From the NCBI GenBank assembly GCA_018222865.1, contig JAAEZM010000006.1, positions 62,001-126,000 of the forward strand: a stretch of 64,000 nt of DNA, read 5' to 3'. The stretch comes from Alphaproteobacteria bacterium. Lineage in GTDB: Bacteria > Pseudomonadota > Alphaproteobacteria > Caulobacterales > Maricaulaceae. Under the pieces are notes generated by a model, which was given only the letters and a program-made list of their open reading frames with translations, made no database searches and was not told where the DNA came from. Every line of letters starts with the position of its first letter. The first letter of the stretch is position 1. A program made the translations under genes and the position numbers. This document shows, piece after piece, positions 8,603-17,150 of this stretch.

Positions 8603-9415
8603 GTGAGCGAGGAATTCCAGGAAGATATCCGGTTTGAGGCTGCTGAAGAGGCGGAAGGGCAGGGCTTGGTCGTCGATATTGACGGTTTTGAAGGCCCGCT
8701 TCACTTGCTGCTCGCACTCGCGCGGAAAAAGAAGATCGACCTGGCCAAGCTCTCCATCCTCGAATTGGCAGAACAATATCTTGGATTCATGGAAGCTGCG
8801 CGCCAGCGCCGACTGGATTTGGCGGCCGAATACCTGGTGATGGCGGCCTGGCTGGCCTTCCTGAAATCCAAACTCTTATTGCCCAAGCCGAAGAAAGAAG
8901 ATGACGAAGCCCCGGCCGAACAGATGGCAGCGGCTTTGGCCTTTCGGCTGCGCCGTCTTGATGCAATGCGCGCTGCCGGTGAAGCGCTCTATGCCCGTCC
9001 TCTTGTGGGACGTGATGTGCATTTACGCGGAGAACCGGAAGGCGTGCGCTCCACGCGCTCCGTGATCTATGAAGCGGATCTTCACGATTTGTTAAAGGCT
9101 TACGCGACGCGCCGTTCGATTATGGCGCGAAAGGTCTATCGGCCTGTTGTACCTAAAGTTTATGGCCTGGAAGCTGCAAGAGGTCGCCTTGAGGCGCTAC
9201 TTCCGCAAGTCGCGGAATGGCGGGATCTCGACAGCCTGCTGCCGCGGGCCGAAGAGCTGGGAGCTGAGGCGCCGCCGCGTCGTTCGGTCCGGGCGAGTTC
9301 GGTTCTGGCAGCGTTGGAAATTACCAAAGAAGGTCATGCGCAGATCCGTCAGCGCGAGGCCTACGCCCCGCTTTATGTGCGTGCGGCGGAACGGGAGGAC
9401 ACGCCGAATGAGTGA
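8603..9415 (+). CDS. scpA: Segregation and condensation protein A
   Basis: A 270-residue kleisin that bridges SMC heads and recruits ScpB in the chromosome condensation complex. The N-terminal F-E-G-P-L-H-L-L-L-A-L block and the long helix with L-A-E-Y-L-V-M-A-A-W-L are characteristic, and a winged-helix region closes the protein. The reading frame opens with GTG at 8603; no in-frame ATG occurs before the conserved region. It lies seven bases after nagZ and overlaps scpB by eight bases, as expected for co-translation of the two partners. Confidence 0.94.
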   Translation: MSEEFQEDIRFEAAEEAEGQGLVVDIDGFEGPLHLLLALARKKKIDLAKLSILELAEQYLGFMEAARQRRLDLAAEYLVMAAWLAFLKSKLLLPKPKKEDDEAPAEQMAAALAFRLRRLDAMRAAGEALYARPLVGRDVHLRGEPEGVRSTRSVIYEADLHDLLKAYATRRSIMARKVYRPVVPKVYGLEAARGRLEALLPQVAEWRDLDSLLPRAEELGAEAPPRRSVRASSVLAALEITKEGHAQIRQREAYAPLYVRAAEREDTPNE

Positions 9416-10199
9416 GGAACAGGACCCACCTCAGGACGCTATCAGCCAAGCTATCGACGCGCTGCGCCATCAAGCGATGCACCAGGGGCCTGCTGATCTG
9501 GAGCAGGAAGAATTGGCTCTGGGCGTGCGCCTCGCCGTCAATACCGAGCGCAAGCATTTGCGGATCCTTGAGGCGCTACTCTTTGCGGCTGAAGAACCGC
9601 TTGACGAGGAAACGCTGATCGGTCGCTTGCCGCTGGAAGCCAATATCCCCGCCTTGCTGGCCGCTTTGCAGCATGAATATGCCGAGCGCGGTGTTCATCT
9701 TGTAGAGGTCGGCGGTCGATGGCGCTTCGAGACCGCTGCGGATCTCGCCGAAGTGCTCAGTGAAGTCCGTCAGGAGCCGCGCAAACTGTCCCAGGCGGCG
9801 CTGGAGACCCTTTCCATCATCGCCTATCATCAGCCGGTGACGCGCGCGGAGATCGAGGAAATTCGCGGCGTGGCCGTGTCCAAGGGAACGCTGGATCTTC
9901 TTTTCGAACTGCGCTGGGTGCGGCCACGCGGTCGCCGCCGGACGCCTGGTCGGCCGGTGACATACGGGACGACCCCCGCCTTCCTTGAGTATTTCGGTCT
10001 TCAGGCGATCGGTGATCTGCCGGGACAGTCTGATCTCAAGGCGGCTGGCTTGCTGGATGCGCGTATCCCGCCGGACTTCTCCGTGCCGGATCCATCCCGG
10101 CATATCGAAGATGCCTTGCTTGAAGATCCGATGGATGAGGAAGAGGCGCATGCCTTCCATATCGACTTCATGGAATCGGACGAGACTGAGCAATCCTGA
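9408..10199 (+). CDS. scpB: Segregation and condensation protein B
   Basis: A 263-residue winged-helix dimer that binds the ScpA kleisin in the SMC complex. Recognisable blocks are R-I-L-E-A-L-L-F-A-A-E-E-P-L, Q-A-A-L-E-T-L-S-I-I-A-Y-H-Q-P-V-T-R-A-E-I-E-E-I-R-G-V, and P-G-R-P-V-T-Y-G-T-T. The N-terminus has an extra acidic, Gln-rich stretch of about 45 residues. The start is the ATG overlapping the end of scpA by eight bases; a longer reading upstream is only an out-of-frame run through scpA. Confidence 0.94.
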   Translation: MSEEQDPPQDAISQAIDALRHQAMHQGPADLEQEELALGVRLAVNTERKHLRILEALLFAAEEPLDEETLIGRLPLEANIPALLAALQHEYAERGVHLVEVGGRWRFETAADLAEVLSEVRQEPRKLSQAALETLSIIAYHQPVTRAEIEEIRGVAVSKGTLDLLFELRWVRPRGRRRTPGRPVTYGTTPAFLEYFGLQAIGDLPGQSDLKAAGLLDARIPPDFSVPDPSRHIEDALLEDPMDEEEAHAFHIDFMESDETEQS

Positions 10200-10266
10200 T
10201 CGTGGTGTTGGACGCCGCGCTGGAGTTGGATTAGACCTGTCTTAACGTGGTTAGACGGAGGGCTTT

Positions 10267-10518
10267 ATGGCTCCGGGTATGTGGCAGATTCTGCTAGTCG
10301 TCCTGTTGGCGGCCGTGCTTTTTGGTGGTCGCGGCAAGATTGCTTCGGTTATGGGCGATTTCGCTAAGGGTATTACCTCTTTCCGCAAAGGTTTGCGGGA
10401 TGAGGAGGAGGAGGCCTCGACGTCTGAGCGCGCCTCTTCTGATGGCTCAGCAGCCATTTCCGAAGACGCGCCTGCGGAGGCGCGCGAAACGCGCGAAACC
10501 GATAAAGCCGGGAGCTAA
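10267..10518 (+). CDS. tatA: Twin-arginine translocase subunit TatA
   Basis: An 83-residue pore-forming component of the Tat system. It has one N-terminal membrane helix (about residues 5-19), the F-G-G hinge, then an amphipathic helix ending in F-R-K-G-L, followed by an acidic disordered tail. The hinge is F-G-G-R-G-K-I rather than the commoner F-G-x-x-K-L-P, still within family variation. A GGAGGG ribosome site precedes the ATG. It starts the tatABC operon, three bases before tatB. Confidence 0.92.
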   Translation: MAPGMWQILLVVLLAAVLFGGRGKIASVMGDFAKGITSFRKGLRDEEEEASTSERASSDGSAAISEDAPAEARETRETDKAGS

Positions 10519-10521
10519 GCG

Positions 10522-10929
10522 ATGAGCCCCGGCATTGGCATGCCGGAAATGTTCGTGGTCCTGGTGCTGGCGCTTGTCGTCGTGGGACCGCAGCAGCTTC
10601 CGATTCTGATGCGCCGTGTCGGTCGCATGATTGGCCAGATGCGCGCGATGGCCAAAGAATTCCAGGCGAGTTTTGATGAGATTGGTCGCGAGACCGAGCT
10701 CTCCGAATTGCGCAAGGAAATCGAGGCACTCAAACAGGCCAATCCGCTCGAGGAAGTGCGCGGGGCTGTCGACCAGGCTGCACTCGACGCTCAGAACCAG
10801 AAAATCCGGGATCTGAAAATCAAACAGGCTGGCGGACCAGCAGGCAATGTGGAACGCCCCATGCCTCCGGAAAACCGCTCGCCACAGATCGAGACGATCC
10901 AACCCCGCCGCGCTGCGGATGATGAATAG
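10522..10929 (+). CDS. tatB: Twin-arginine translocase subunit TatB
   Basis: A 135-residue partner of TatC in the Tat receptor complex. The N-terminal membrane segment ends in V-V-G-P-Q-Q-L-P, the TatB version of the family motif (usually G-P-E-R-L-P), followed by a long amphipathic helix and a polar tail. The N-terminus M-S-P-G-I-G-M-P-E differs from the usual M-F-D-I-G-x-x-E, but the Glu in the membrane segment is kept. It is placed between tatA and tatC with gaps of three and two bases. Confidence 0.92.
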   Translation: MSPGIGMPEMFVVLVLALVVVGPQQLPILMRRVGRMIGQMRAMAKEFQASFDEIGRETELSELRKEIEALKQANPLEEVRGAVDQAALDAQNQKIRDLKIKQAGGPAGNVERPMPPENRSPQIETIQPRRAADDE

Positions 10930-10931
10930 CC

Positions 10932-11747
10932 ATGTCCCAGATCGAACATGATGAAGTCGAAGCCAGTCGGGCGCCCTTGCTGGAGCATCTGGTAGAGCTG
11001 CGTCAGCGCCTAATGGTCATTATCGGCTTTTTGACCGTGGGCTTTATCGCCTGTTTCATCGTTTCAAACACGATCTATGAATGGCTCTTGCTGCCCTATC
11101 GCGATGCCGCAGCCGCTGTGCGCGGTGTGCCGGTCGATGAGCTGGAGCTGACAGCGAATTTCTTTGCGCCGCTGGAGTTTTTCTTCGTGCGGTTAAAGCT
11201 CGCCCTGGTGGGCGCCTTCATCATCGTCTTCCCGGTGATCAGCTGGCAGGTCTATGGCTTTGTTGCGCCTGGGCTTTACAATAATGAGCGAGGGGCTTTC
11301 GCGCCCTTCATGATCCTTTCGCCGCTGCTCTTCGCATTGGGCGTGTCTTTCGTCTATTTCGTCGTTCTGCCCATGGTGATGCGCTTCTCGCTCGGCCAGG
11401 AGCAGATGGGAACGGATAGCGGTCTGTCGATCGAGCTTTTGCTCAATGTGTCAGACTATATGAACCTGATCACCACGCTCATGCTGGTGTTTGGCATTTC
11501 CTTCCAAATGCCGATCCTGATGATGCTGCTCGCAAAAGCAGGTCTGGTGCGCTCATCGACCATGCTCAAGGGCTGGAGATTCGCGGTCGTCGGTATTGCC
11601 TTGTTCGCCGCCTTTGCGACGCCGCCTGATCCGGTCAGCCAGATCCTGCTCGGCGGGGCTTTGCTGGCGCTTTACTTCCTCTCGATCGGCGCAATGACCC
11701 TTATGGAGGGCAGGCGTCAGGACGAGGACGAAGAAAGCGACAGCTAG
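10932..11747 (+). CDS. tatC: Twin-arginine translocase subunit TatC
   Basis: A 271-residue six-helix inner-membrane protein that recognises twin-arginine signal peptides. The cytoplasmic N-terminus carries L-L-E-H-L-V-E-L-R-Q-R-L, the most conserved Tat signal-binding element, and the F-A-P-L-E-F-F periplasmic block and A-T-P-P-D-P loop are also present. Exported substrates are likely to include the twin-arginine kelch protein encoded at about 44-45 kb. It is the last tat gene; serS follows after 66 bases. Confidence 0.95.
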   Translation: MSQIEHDEVEASRAPLLEHLVELRQRLMVIIGFLTVGFIACFIVSNTIYEWLLLPYRDAAAAVRGVPVDELELTANFFAPLEFFFVRLKLALVGAFIIVFPVISWQVYGFVAPGLYNNERGAFAPFMILSPLLFALGVSFVYFVVLPMVMRFSLGQEQMGTDSGLSIELLLNVSDYMNLITTLMLVFGISFQMPILMMLLAKAGLVRSSTMLKGWRFAVVGIALFAAFATPPDPVSQILLGGALLALYFLSIGAMTLMEGRRQDEDEESDS

Positions 11748-11813
11748 GGCGTTTACCCCTTGCGTCTGGGCGGTTATAGCCCGCAACAGAATTCCTTCCA
11801 CCGGACACCTCCC

Positions 11814-13091
11814 ATGCACGATATCAAGATCATCCGAGACGAACCTGCACAATTCGATGCCGGCCTGGCCCTTCGTGGTGTTGAGCCGCAATCTGGCCGC
11901 CTGATCGAGCTGGACAAGAAGCGCCGCGATGCGCTGGGACGTCAGCAAGAAGCCGAGACGGAGCGCAATACGCTCTCAAAACAAATCGGGCGCGCGAAAG
12001 CGCAGGGCGATGAGGACGAGTTCAATCGCCTGCGTTCTGAGGTCGATCGTCTTAAATCCGTGCTGGAAGAAGCTGGCGAGGAAGCCCGGCATTTCGACGA
12101 GACGCTGAACCAGCATATCGCAGCTCTGCCCAACCTGCCTGAGGCCGGTGTGCCGGAAGGCGAGGACGAGGCGAAAAACGAGGAAGTCCGCCGCTGGGGT
12201 CAGCCGCGTGAACTCGGTTTTGAGGCCCGCGATCATGTGGATCTGGGCGAAGCCATGGGCGGTATGGATTTCGAGGGCGCGGCGAAACTGTCCGGTTCGC
12301 GCTTTGTCGCCCTGAAAGGCCAGTTGGCACGTCTCGAGCGCGCACTGTCGCAATTCATGCTCGATACGCACACCGCCGAGCATGGCTATATGGAAGTCAG
12401 CCCGCCCTACATGGTGCGCGATGAAGCCATGTTCGGAACCGGCCAATTGCCGAAATTCACCGAGGACAGCTTCCGCACCACCAATGGTCACTGGCTGATC
12501 CCGACCTCGGAAGTGCCGCTGACCAATCTGGCGAGCGATGCCATTCATGCCGAGGATGTGCTGCCCATGCGCATGACGGCACACACGCCATGCTTCCGCT
12601 CTGAAGCGGGATCTGCGGGTCGTGATACGCGTGGCATGATCCGCGTGCACCAATTCCACAAGGTGGAGATGGTCTCGATCGTGAAGCCGGAAGAGAGTGA
12701 AGGCGAGCTCGATCGCATGACCGGCTGTGCCGAGAAAATCCTCCAGGCCCTGGAATTGCCCTATCGCGTCATGCTCTTGTGCACGGGCGATATGGGTTTC
12801 TCCGCCAAGCGAACCTATGACCTCGAAGTCTGGCTGCCGAGCCAGGAGACCTATCGCGAGATCTCCTCCTGCTCCAATTGCGGTGACTTCCAGGCCCGCC
12901 GGATGAATGCGCGCTATCGCAAGGAAGGCGAGAAACGTCCGCAATTCCTGCACACGCTCAACGGCTCCGGTGTGGCTGTTGGCCGAGCGCTGCTGGCGGT
13001 TATGGAAAACCACCAGAATGAGGATGGCTCCATCACCGTGCCGGCCGTCCTGCGTCCTTATATGGGTGGTCTGGAAAAAATCGGCGGCTAG
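11814..13091 (+). CDS. serS: Seryl-tRNA synthetase
   Basis: A 425-residue class II aminoacyl-tRNA synthetase. The N-terminal coiled-coil arm (about residues 30-105) binds the tRNA-Ser variable arm. Class II motif 2 is visible as [21 protein letters not shown], and motif 3 as G-S-G-V-A-V-G-R. The start M-H-D-I-K-I-I-R is the normal N-terminus; a longer reading upstream is not supported. It is followed by a strong intrinsic terminator. In related bacteria serS is followed directly by surE; here about 4 kb of accessory DNA intervenes. Confidence 0.96.
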   Translation: MHDIKIIRDEPAQFDAGLALRGVEPQSGRLIELDKKRRDALGRQQEAETERNTLSKQIGRAKAQGDEDEFNRLRSEVDRLKSVLEEAGEEARHFDETLNQHIAALPNLPEAGVPEGEDEAKNEEVRRWGQPRELGFEARDHVDLGEAMGGMDFEGAAKLSGSRFVALKGQLARLERALSQFMLDTHTAEHGYMEVSPPYMVRDEAMFGTGQLPKFTEDSFRTTNGHWLIPTSEVPLTNLASDAIHAEDVLPMRMTAHTPCFRSEAGSAGRDTRGMIRVHQFHKVEMVSIVKPEESEGELDRMTGCAEKILQALELPYRVMLLCTGDMGFSAKRTYDLEVWLPSQETYREISSCSNCGDFQARRMNARYRKEGEKRPQFLHTLNGSGVAVGRALLAVMENHQNEDGSITVPAVLRPYMGGLEKIGG

Positions 13092-13100
13092 TGCGAATAG

Positions 13101-13140
13101 CGAGCTGGAATATTTTTTCAAAAATTCCGGCTCGTTTTGC
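13101..13140 (+). terminator. Intrinsic terminator after serS
   Basis: The arms CGAGC-T-GGAAT and ATTCC-G-GCTCG pair, extended by A/T pairs in the middle, with a short loop, followed by TTTTGC. It lies ten bases beyond the serS stop and closes the long dgt-to-serS transcription run. Confidence 0.75.
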
Positions 13141-13721
13141 GTCGACGACTACTCCTACTATTAAGGCGGGGATAGGCGCTTTCCTGCCGGCCCTTTGCAA
13201 TCTGAAAAATAAAAACTTTCAGCGGGTTGAGGGTGGTTCCCGGTTCGTCCTGGCGGGATAGGGGGGCTTGGGAGGCTGTTATGGGGGCCGCGTCTGCGCT
13301 GCGATGGACGCCAGATCCGCGAGCAGGCGACGCCGGCCAAAACGGGCTCGCCAAGACCCACAAGCAAAGCCCCGTCCGCATCGACCCCTTCGCCAAGACC
13401 CACCAGGCAGGACCCACCGGCGTCAGCGCCCATGCCGCACAAGACCGGCCTGCACCATGGCACAAGCGGGCATGCCCTCGACGCAGAACACAGCGAAGCC
13501 CTGCGCCCGCACGATTGCCCTGGTCTTGATGTCCACACTGTCAAAGAACGAGGCTCAGTCTAGCCGCGCGCGAGCAAGCGAGGATAAGGGGCGCTCCCAA
13601 AGCGGCGGTCTAAAACGGTGCTTGCGCATTGTGAGGTGTGAGCGCGGCGCTATGGTCTGCAGCAAAGCATGGTGTGATGGGGTCGGGCTGCGCGAAAACA
13701 GCCCGTGGAAGGGAAATCATC
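13141..13721. other. Gene-poor stretch, no supported gene
   Basis: Several frames stay open on both strands, but none gives a protein with recognisable domains, natural composition or a ribosome site. They are Arg/Pro-rich on one strand and Cys/Gly-rich on the other, as expected of high-G+C noncoding DNA. A short direct repeat, CGCCAAGACCCAC, occurs twice about 40 bases apart near 13350-13400. The stretch marks the left border of the accessory block that separates serS from surE. Confidence 0.5.
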
Positions 13722-14522
13722 TTGCGACAGCAATATCGTACCGAAATGGCCGTACATGATGCCCAAGCGCTCTATTCGCTTGATGGAGACGGATCCTTCA
13801 ATCTCACCCTGGTCGGCGAGATCCTGGTGTCGGAAGACAAAGCCTTTCGCATCGGCCTGCCCGTCCATGCGGCTTTTGGCGAGTTCTGGCCTGAACATCT
13901 TGGAGCGGTCCTGTTTCCAAGCCTGCTGACCATCAACACTGAAAACGAGCCCCAGCAAATCGATGCGCTGCTCGCTCTGCTGATTGAAGATCAAGCCGAG
14001 CCGCGGCATTTGCGCGCCGATATCCAGCACTTTGATGATGGGCGAAGGAGCGGCGACACGACCATCTGGTCATCTGCCATCGCGCAGCCCCGCAGAGCCG
14101 AGACCCCGCTTGCAAAACCCCGCCTTCGCGCCGACCGCGAAGATGCGGACTTCATGGGCACGGTGAGAGTTTCGGTGTCGGCGTGTGAAGGCGATTGCGA
14201 TAGGGGGCTGGAAATCTCGGGCTCAGTGGTCCTGTCAAAGCAGGACGAGCTGCCAGAGGGGCGTTTGGTGAAAGCGCGCTTTGAGGTGGGCGATGGGCGG
14301 CCCGGTTTTGACCCCATTGCGGGGGCTTTCACATTTCCCATAGCCGCAGAGGACCTCAAGCGTCTGGTCCTTCTGGCTCAACACGCATCCTTCCAGCCAG
14401 ACCGCGTGCTTTTGGACATCGACCTGCGCAAGCGGGCGGTGGACGCCGAAACGGCATCCTGGTTTGTCGGCGAGACAGAGCTCTGGTTTCATCAGCTTTT
14501 GAGCACGCCTGCCGGCTTTTGA
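13722..14522 (+). CDS. Hypothetical protein, unknown
   Basis: About 266 residues, with no signal peptide, membrane segment or domain that I can name. The composition looks like a real soluble protein of mixed alpha/beta type, with recurring short hydrophobic strands and acidic turns. The start is uncertain: a TTG at 13722 follows a GGAAGGGA ribosome site, whereas the first good ATG is at 13746 without one. It sits alone between the serS terminator and the repeat island; a second copy of its final phrase, A-G-F-stop, is echoed just after the stop (repeat of GAGCACxCCxGCCGGC). Possibly a lineage-specific gene. Confidence 0.5.
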   Translation: MRQQYRTEMAVHDAQALYSLDGDGSFNLTLVGEILVSEDKAFRIGLPVHAAFGEFWPEHLGAVLFPSLLTINTENEPQQIDALLALLIEDQAEPRHLRADIQHFDDGRRSGDTTIWSSAIAQPRRAETPLAKPRLRADREDADFMGTVRVSVSACEGDCDRGLEISGSVVLSKQDELPEGRLVKARFEVGDGRPGFDPIAGAFTFPIAAEDLKRLVLLAQHASFQPDRVLLDIDLRKRAVDAETASWFVGETELWFHQLLSTPAGF

Positions 14523-14869
14523 GCACACCCGCCGGCGATTGAAGCCAGCCCGCGACGGCTCTGCCGCGTGGACTATGCCGCGCAGAAATCGTCGAGAGCA
14601 CATTGCCCTGGCGTTCGGGCTTCCCCCGGCCTTGTGCCGGGGCCTAGCTTCATCTCACCCAATCAGCTCAGAAACATAATATGTTTCATGCGGCATAAGG
14701 CAGGATGGCGGTGCCCGGGCGGTGCGGGAGAGGGGGTGATGAAGGCGTTTTGAAATATCGAAACGGGTTACGCATCAGAAAACGCTACGGTTTTAAGCCA
14801 ATCCGCTCAAACCGGTTTTCTTCTGACAGCGCCATCTGACACTGCCCCCAAGTTCTTCTGACGACGCCT
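14523..14869. other. Intergenic stretch filled by repeat copy 1
   Basis: No gene is visible. Nearly all of this gap is the first copy of the roughly 270-bp dispersed repeat described separately. An open frame of about 60 codons runs through it and has a counterpart in copy 2, but the two break differently, so it is not coding. Confidence 0.5.
14571..14850 (+). repeat. Long dispersed repeat, copy 1
   Basis: This stretch is closely similar to 15607-15880 in the same orientation, with scattered substitutions and small indels. Shared landmarks in order are CGCAGAAATCGTC, AGAGCACATTGCC, a CCCCGGC-CTTGT-GCCGGGG hairpin (14624-14642), AACATAATATGTTTCA, GGCGTTTTGAAATATCG, GCATCAGAAAACGCTACGG and AAGCCAATCCGCTCAAACC. 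It has no coding capacity. The two copies bracket the RHS-remnant/Imm26-like module. Confidence 0.8.
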
Positions 14870-15352
14870 TCAATCCAGCTGGTCGGAAGGAACTCGTGCG
14901 ACGTCTATTTCGAGCGACTTTACCCAACGATTTTCCAAACCATTGAAGTGGTCAATCAGCCTGTCTTCCACGTGTGGAGCATCCCACACCGCTGCGCATT
15001 CCAACCCCTCGCACTCTGACAGACGCGCCGGTCGCTCATAGCCAGTGGATGCAAAATCCGCATGGTAAAGCGCTAAACGCCCAGTAATTTTATCCTGCTT
15101 AAACATTCGCGGCATAGCCCCAGTCTGATCTGAAATCGGGATATTACCTAACCTTTTCCACCTTCCGCTTTTAACGTCTGCGTTGTGGACACAAACCTTA
15201 AACGCGACTGATTTCGTGTCGATATCCTTGAGTTTTTGTGATGAATCGTGCAGTCGATCAAAAAAAACAATCAACGGACTTTCGGACACTTGCGCGTATG
15301 CGAAGCCATTTGGCAGTGCGATTTCGAGAATATCTCCGACCGTGCGACGCAT
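14870..15352 (-). CDS. Imm26-like immunity protein
   Basis: A 160-residue soluble protein. The start M-R-R-T-V-G-D-I-L-E-I-A-L followed by F-A-Y-A-Q-V and a P-L-I-V-F-F-D strand resembles the Imm26 family of immunity proteins found beside polymorphic toxins (family match by eye). A strong GGAGAAAG ribosome site precedes the ATG. Only 45 bases upstream, on the same strand, ends an RHS core fragment, the classic toxin-then-immunity order. The toxin part itself is missing, so this looks like an orphan immunity gene. It is bracketed by the two long repeats. Confidence 0.55.
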   Translation of the reverse strand: MRRTVGDILEIALPNGFAYAQVSESPLIVFFDRLHDSSQKLKDIDTKSVAFKVCVHNADVKSGRWKRLGNIPISDQTGAMPRMFKQDKITGRLALYHADFASTGYERPARLSECEGLECAAVWDAPHVEDRLIDHFNGLENRWVKSLEIDVARVPSDQLD

Positions 15353-15397
15353 GTACTTTCTCCGAATTTTAGCAATCAGTTCTATTATTGTTGCGCG

Positions 15398-15562
15398 CTA
15401 TTCACCATCATCCAAGCGCGTCATATAACCGAAGCCACCCACGAAGTTTCCCGCCTCCCCCGTTGGATCATTATACATCAACGGCGAGTTCCCCACATAC
15501 GCATACAGGTTCCACTGATCTGCATAGCCGATGGGGTCGCCCACCATCTCCACCCTCCCGGA
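15398..15562 (-). pseudogene. RHS-repeat core C-terminal fragment
   Basis: Reading leftward from about 15562, one frame gives D-P-I-G-Y-A-D-Q-W-N-L-Y-A-Y-V-G-N-S-P-L-M-Y-N-D-P-T-G and then about 20 more residues to a TAG at 15398. This is the hallmark end of an RHS/YD-repeat core, where variable toxin domains begin after D-P-x-G. Upstream the frame meets a stop inside a REP-like hairpin at 15557-15573, so the shell is gone. The tail after D-P-T-G is too short for a toxin domain. It lies directly before the Imm26-like gene. Confidence 0.7.
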
Positions 15563-15573
15563 TCAAGTCCGGG
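15557..15573. repeat. REP-like hairpin
   Basis: CCCGGA-TCAAG-TCCGGG is a perfect stem with a five-base loop. It has the same architecture as the hairpins inside both long repeats and near 37.8 kb. It interrupts the RHS fragment. Confidence 0.65.
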
Positions 15574-15606
15574 ACAGGCTTCCGGTGTGACATGGATTTG
15601 TTGTTC

Positions 15607-15880
15607 GACATTGTTGCGCAGAAATCGTCCAGAGCACATTGCCTTGGCGGTCGGGCTTCCCCCGGCCTTGTGCCGGGGCCTGGCTTCATCTCACCCCAAT
15701 CAGCTCGGAAACATAATATGTTTCACGCGGCATAACGCAGGATGGCGGGGGCTGGTGCAGGAGAGGGGATTGATAAAGGCGTTTTGAAATATCGGAACGG
15801 ATTGCGCATCAGAAAACGCTACGGTTTCAAGCCAATCCGCTCAAACCGTTTTTTCTGACGGTGACATCTGCACCAGTCCC
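15607..15880 (+). repeat. Long dispersed repeat, copy 2
   Basis: This is the direct repeat of 14571-14850 with the same landmarks, including the CCCCGGC-CTTGT-GCCGGGG hairpin at 15660-15678. It fills most of the gene-free gap between the RHS fragment and the next small gene (15563-15906). No gene is visible within it. Confidence 0.8.
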
Positions 15881-15906
15881 TAATATTCGCGATTACATAT
15901 CCACCT

Positions 15907-16269
15907 CTATATCGCCACGAAGTCACCATCAATTGATTGAAAATTAAGCGTTTCAAACCCGTTAGGGCTTAGTTTGAGAAAAATAGTCCAAGCACAAGAA
16001 TTTAGGGTTATTTTTCCACTCTGCTCCGCTACAATAAAACTAGAACCTATCATTACATCGCGAATGCAAAATTTTTCATCTTCCGAAATAGTACTAATAT
16101 CGAATCTGAATGAGTTCGCTCGGTATTTGGCGTTTATTTTTTCATCTTTTAGAGCGAAATAACCCGTGCTGGTTCTTATCTTAAGTTCGTACGGATCAAA
16201 TACTAAGTCCTCAACAACAAAGCTCCCCCTGTGAGGAATTTCTTCTAGCCGCCTTCGTAGGTATTCCAT
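15907..16269 (-). CDS. Small A+T-rich orphan protein, possible immunity protein
   Basis: A 120-residue soluble protein with no domain that I recognise. Its codon use is distinctly A+T-richer than its neighbours, which suggests recent acquisition. AGGAG lies six bases before the ATG at 16269, whereas the ATG at 16275 abuts it, so the inner one is taken. Size, acidic beta-rich character and position in the RHS/Imm26 island suggest a second orphan immunity or effector-neutralising gene, but this is inference from context only. Confidence 0.5.
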   Translation of the reverse strand: MEYLRRRLEEIPHRGSFVVEDLVFDPYELKIRTSTGYFALKDEKINAKYRANSFRFDISTISEDEKFCIRDVMIGSSFIVAEQSGKITLNSCAWTIFLKLSPNGFETLNFQSIDGDFVAI

Positions 16270-16592
16270 CACCATCTCCTAAGAAGGGCGAATGCGTAGC
16301 ATGCCCAATGGGGTTGTGCATATATGCCCGAGAATCTGGAGCTCCCGTACAAATGCTGATTGGTTTTCCCTGAACTCTTAGCGGCGGTAGAAATGGCGTT
16401 CGAGGTTGAAGTGATTGTGGCCCGCGGCGCCCGCGGCGGCTCTGCCGCGAGGACGCGCAGATCACACATCGGGTTGCTGGCTCTCTGCGCCCTCTTTTTC
16501 CATCGCCTCTTTTGCGGGGCACAATTTGACCCCTGTCTTGCCGCAATGGAGTGAATAGGTTTGGGATGTGACCAGATGGGGAAGGCATCGCG
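16270..16592. other. Degraded accessory DNA, no gene
   Basis: Leftward frames here are open but broken relative to each other. One ends G-H-N-H-F-N-L-E-R-H-F-Y-R-R before a stop at 16378; another runs into the start of the small A+T-rich gene, with its stop overlapping that ATG. This could be the remains of the gene that once preceded it, such as a toxin C-terminus, but nothing is intact. GC-rich inverted repeats around 16420-16450 resemble intergenic hairpins. Confidence 0.35.
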
Positions 16593-17150
16593 ATGTGGCG
16601 GGGTTTATTGGCAACGATTTTTGCGTGGACCGCGCAGGGCGTTCTGACCACAGCGATCCTCGTGGTCAGCGCCTTGCTCGCGATATTCGTCCTGATCATG
16701 GCTTGGGTTGCCTATCCCCGGCCGCAAGGCGATTTTACCCATGAATTGCTTTGGGCCAGTGACCCTGGCTCGGATGAGGATCACCTGACATACACGCTAT
16801 CGCTTGAGCGTTTTTTTGGAGCGGAGATGAGCCATGTTTGCGTTTTCGCGGGCACGGCTGGGTATCAGGCTCGGCGCACCGACCGGTTGGAGCGGGCGGC
16901 GAGAAGAATTTCCAATCGCTTGCTATTGGATATGGATAGCGATTTTCACCATCTTTATATCGAGTTCGCTGATGGGTCTTACCGGGTAGACCGGTCGCAT
17001 TTCCTATCCAATCATTGGCGGATGGATCCTGATCGCCGGCAGCCCTATTGCGCCTTGGCGAACGGCCATGTCGTTGAAATTTCCCTGACCCGGAATTCGC
17101 AAGCGGGCGGCGGTGATTTTTATTGGGTCTCGTTTGTTCCGGGCGAATAA
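16593..17150 (+). CDS. Membrane-anchored hypothetical protein
   Basis: A 185-residue protein with one strong N-terminal membrane segment (about residues 15-42) followed by a soluble domain of about 140 residues, which probably faces the periplasm. It has a GGGGAAGG ribosome site. No recognised domain; the soluble part carries conserved-looking Trp, Cys and Asp/Arg residues and ends with F-Y-W-V-S-F. It is the last gene of the block between serS and surE, possibly lineage-specific. Confidence 0.6.
   Translation: MWRGLLATIFAWTAQGVLTTAILVVSALLAIFVLIMAWVAYPRPQGDFTHELLWASDPGSDEDHLTYTLSLERFFGAEMSHVCVFAGTAGYQARRTDRLERAARRISNRLLLDMDSDFHHLYIEFADGSYRVDRSHFLSNHWRMDPDRRQPYCALANGHVVEISLTRNSQAGGGDFYWVSFVPGE

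Noticed and set aside
13118-13759. Overlapping open frames on both strands after serS
   Set aside because: Low-complexity, Arg/Pro- or Cys/Gly-rich translations, overlapping each other, without starts or domains.
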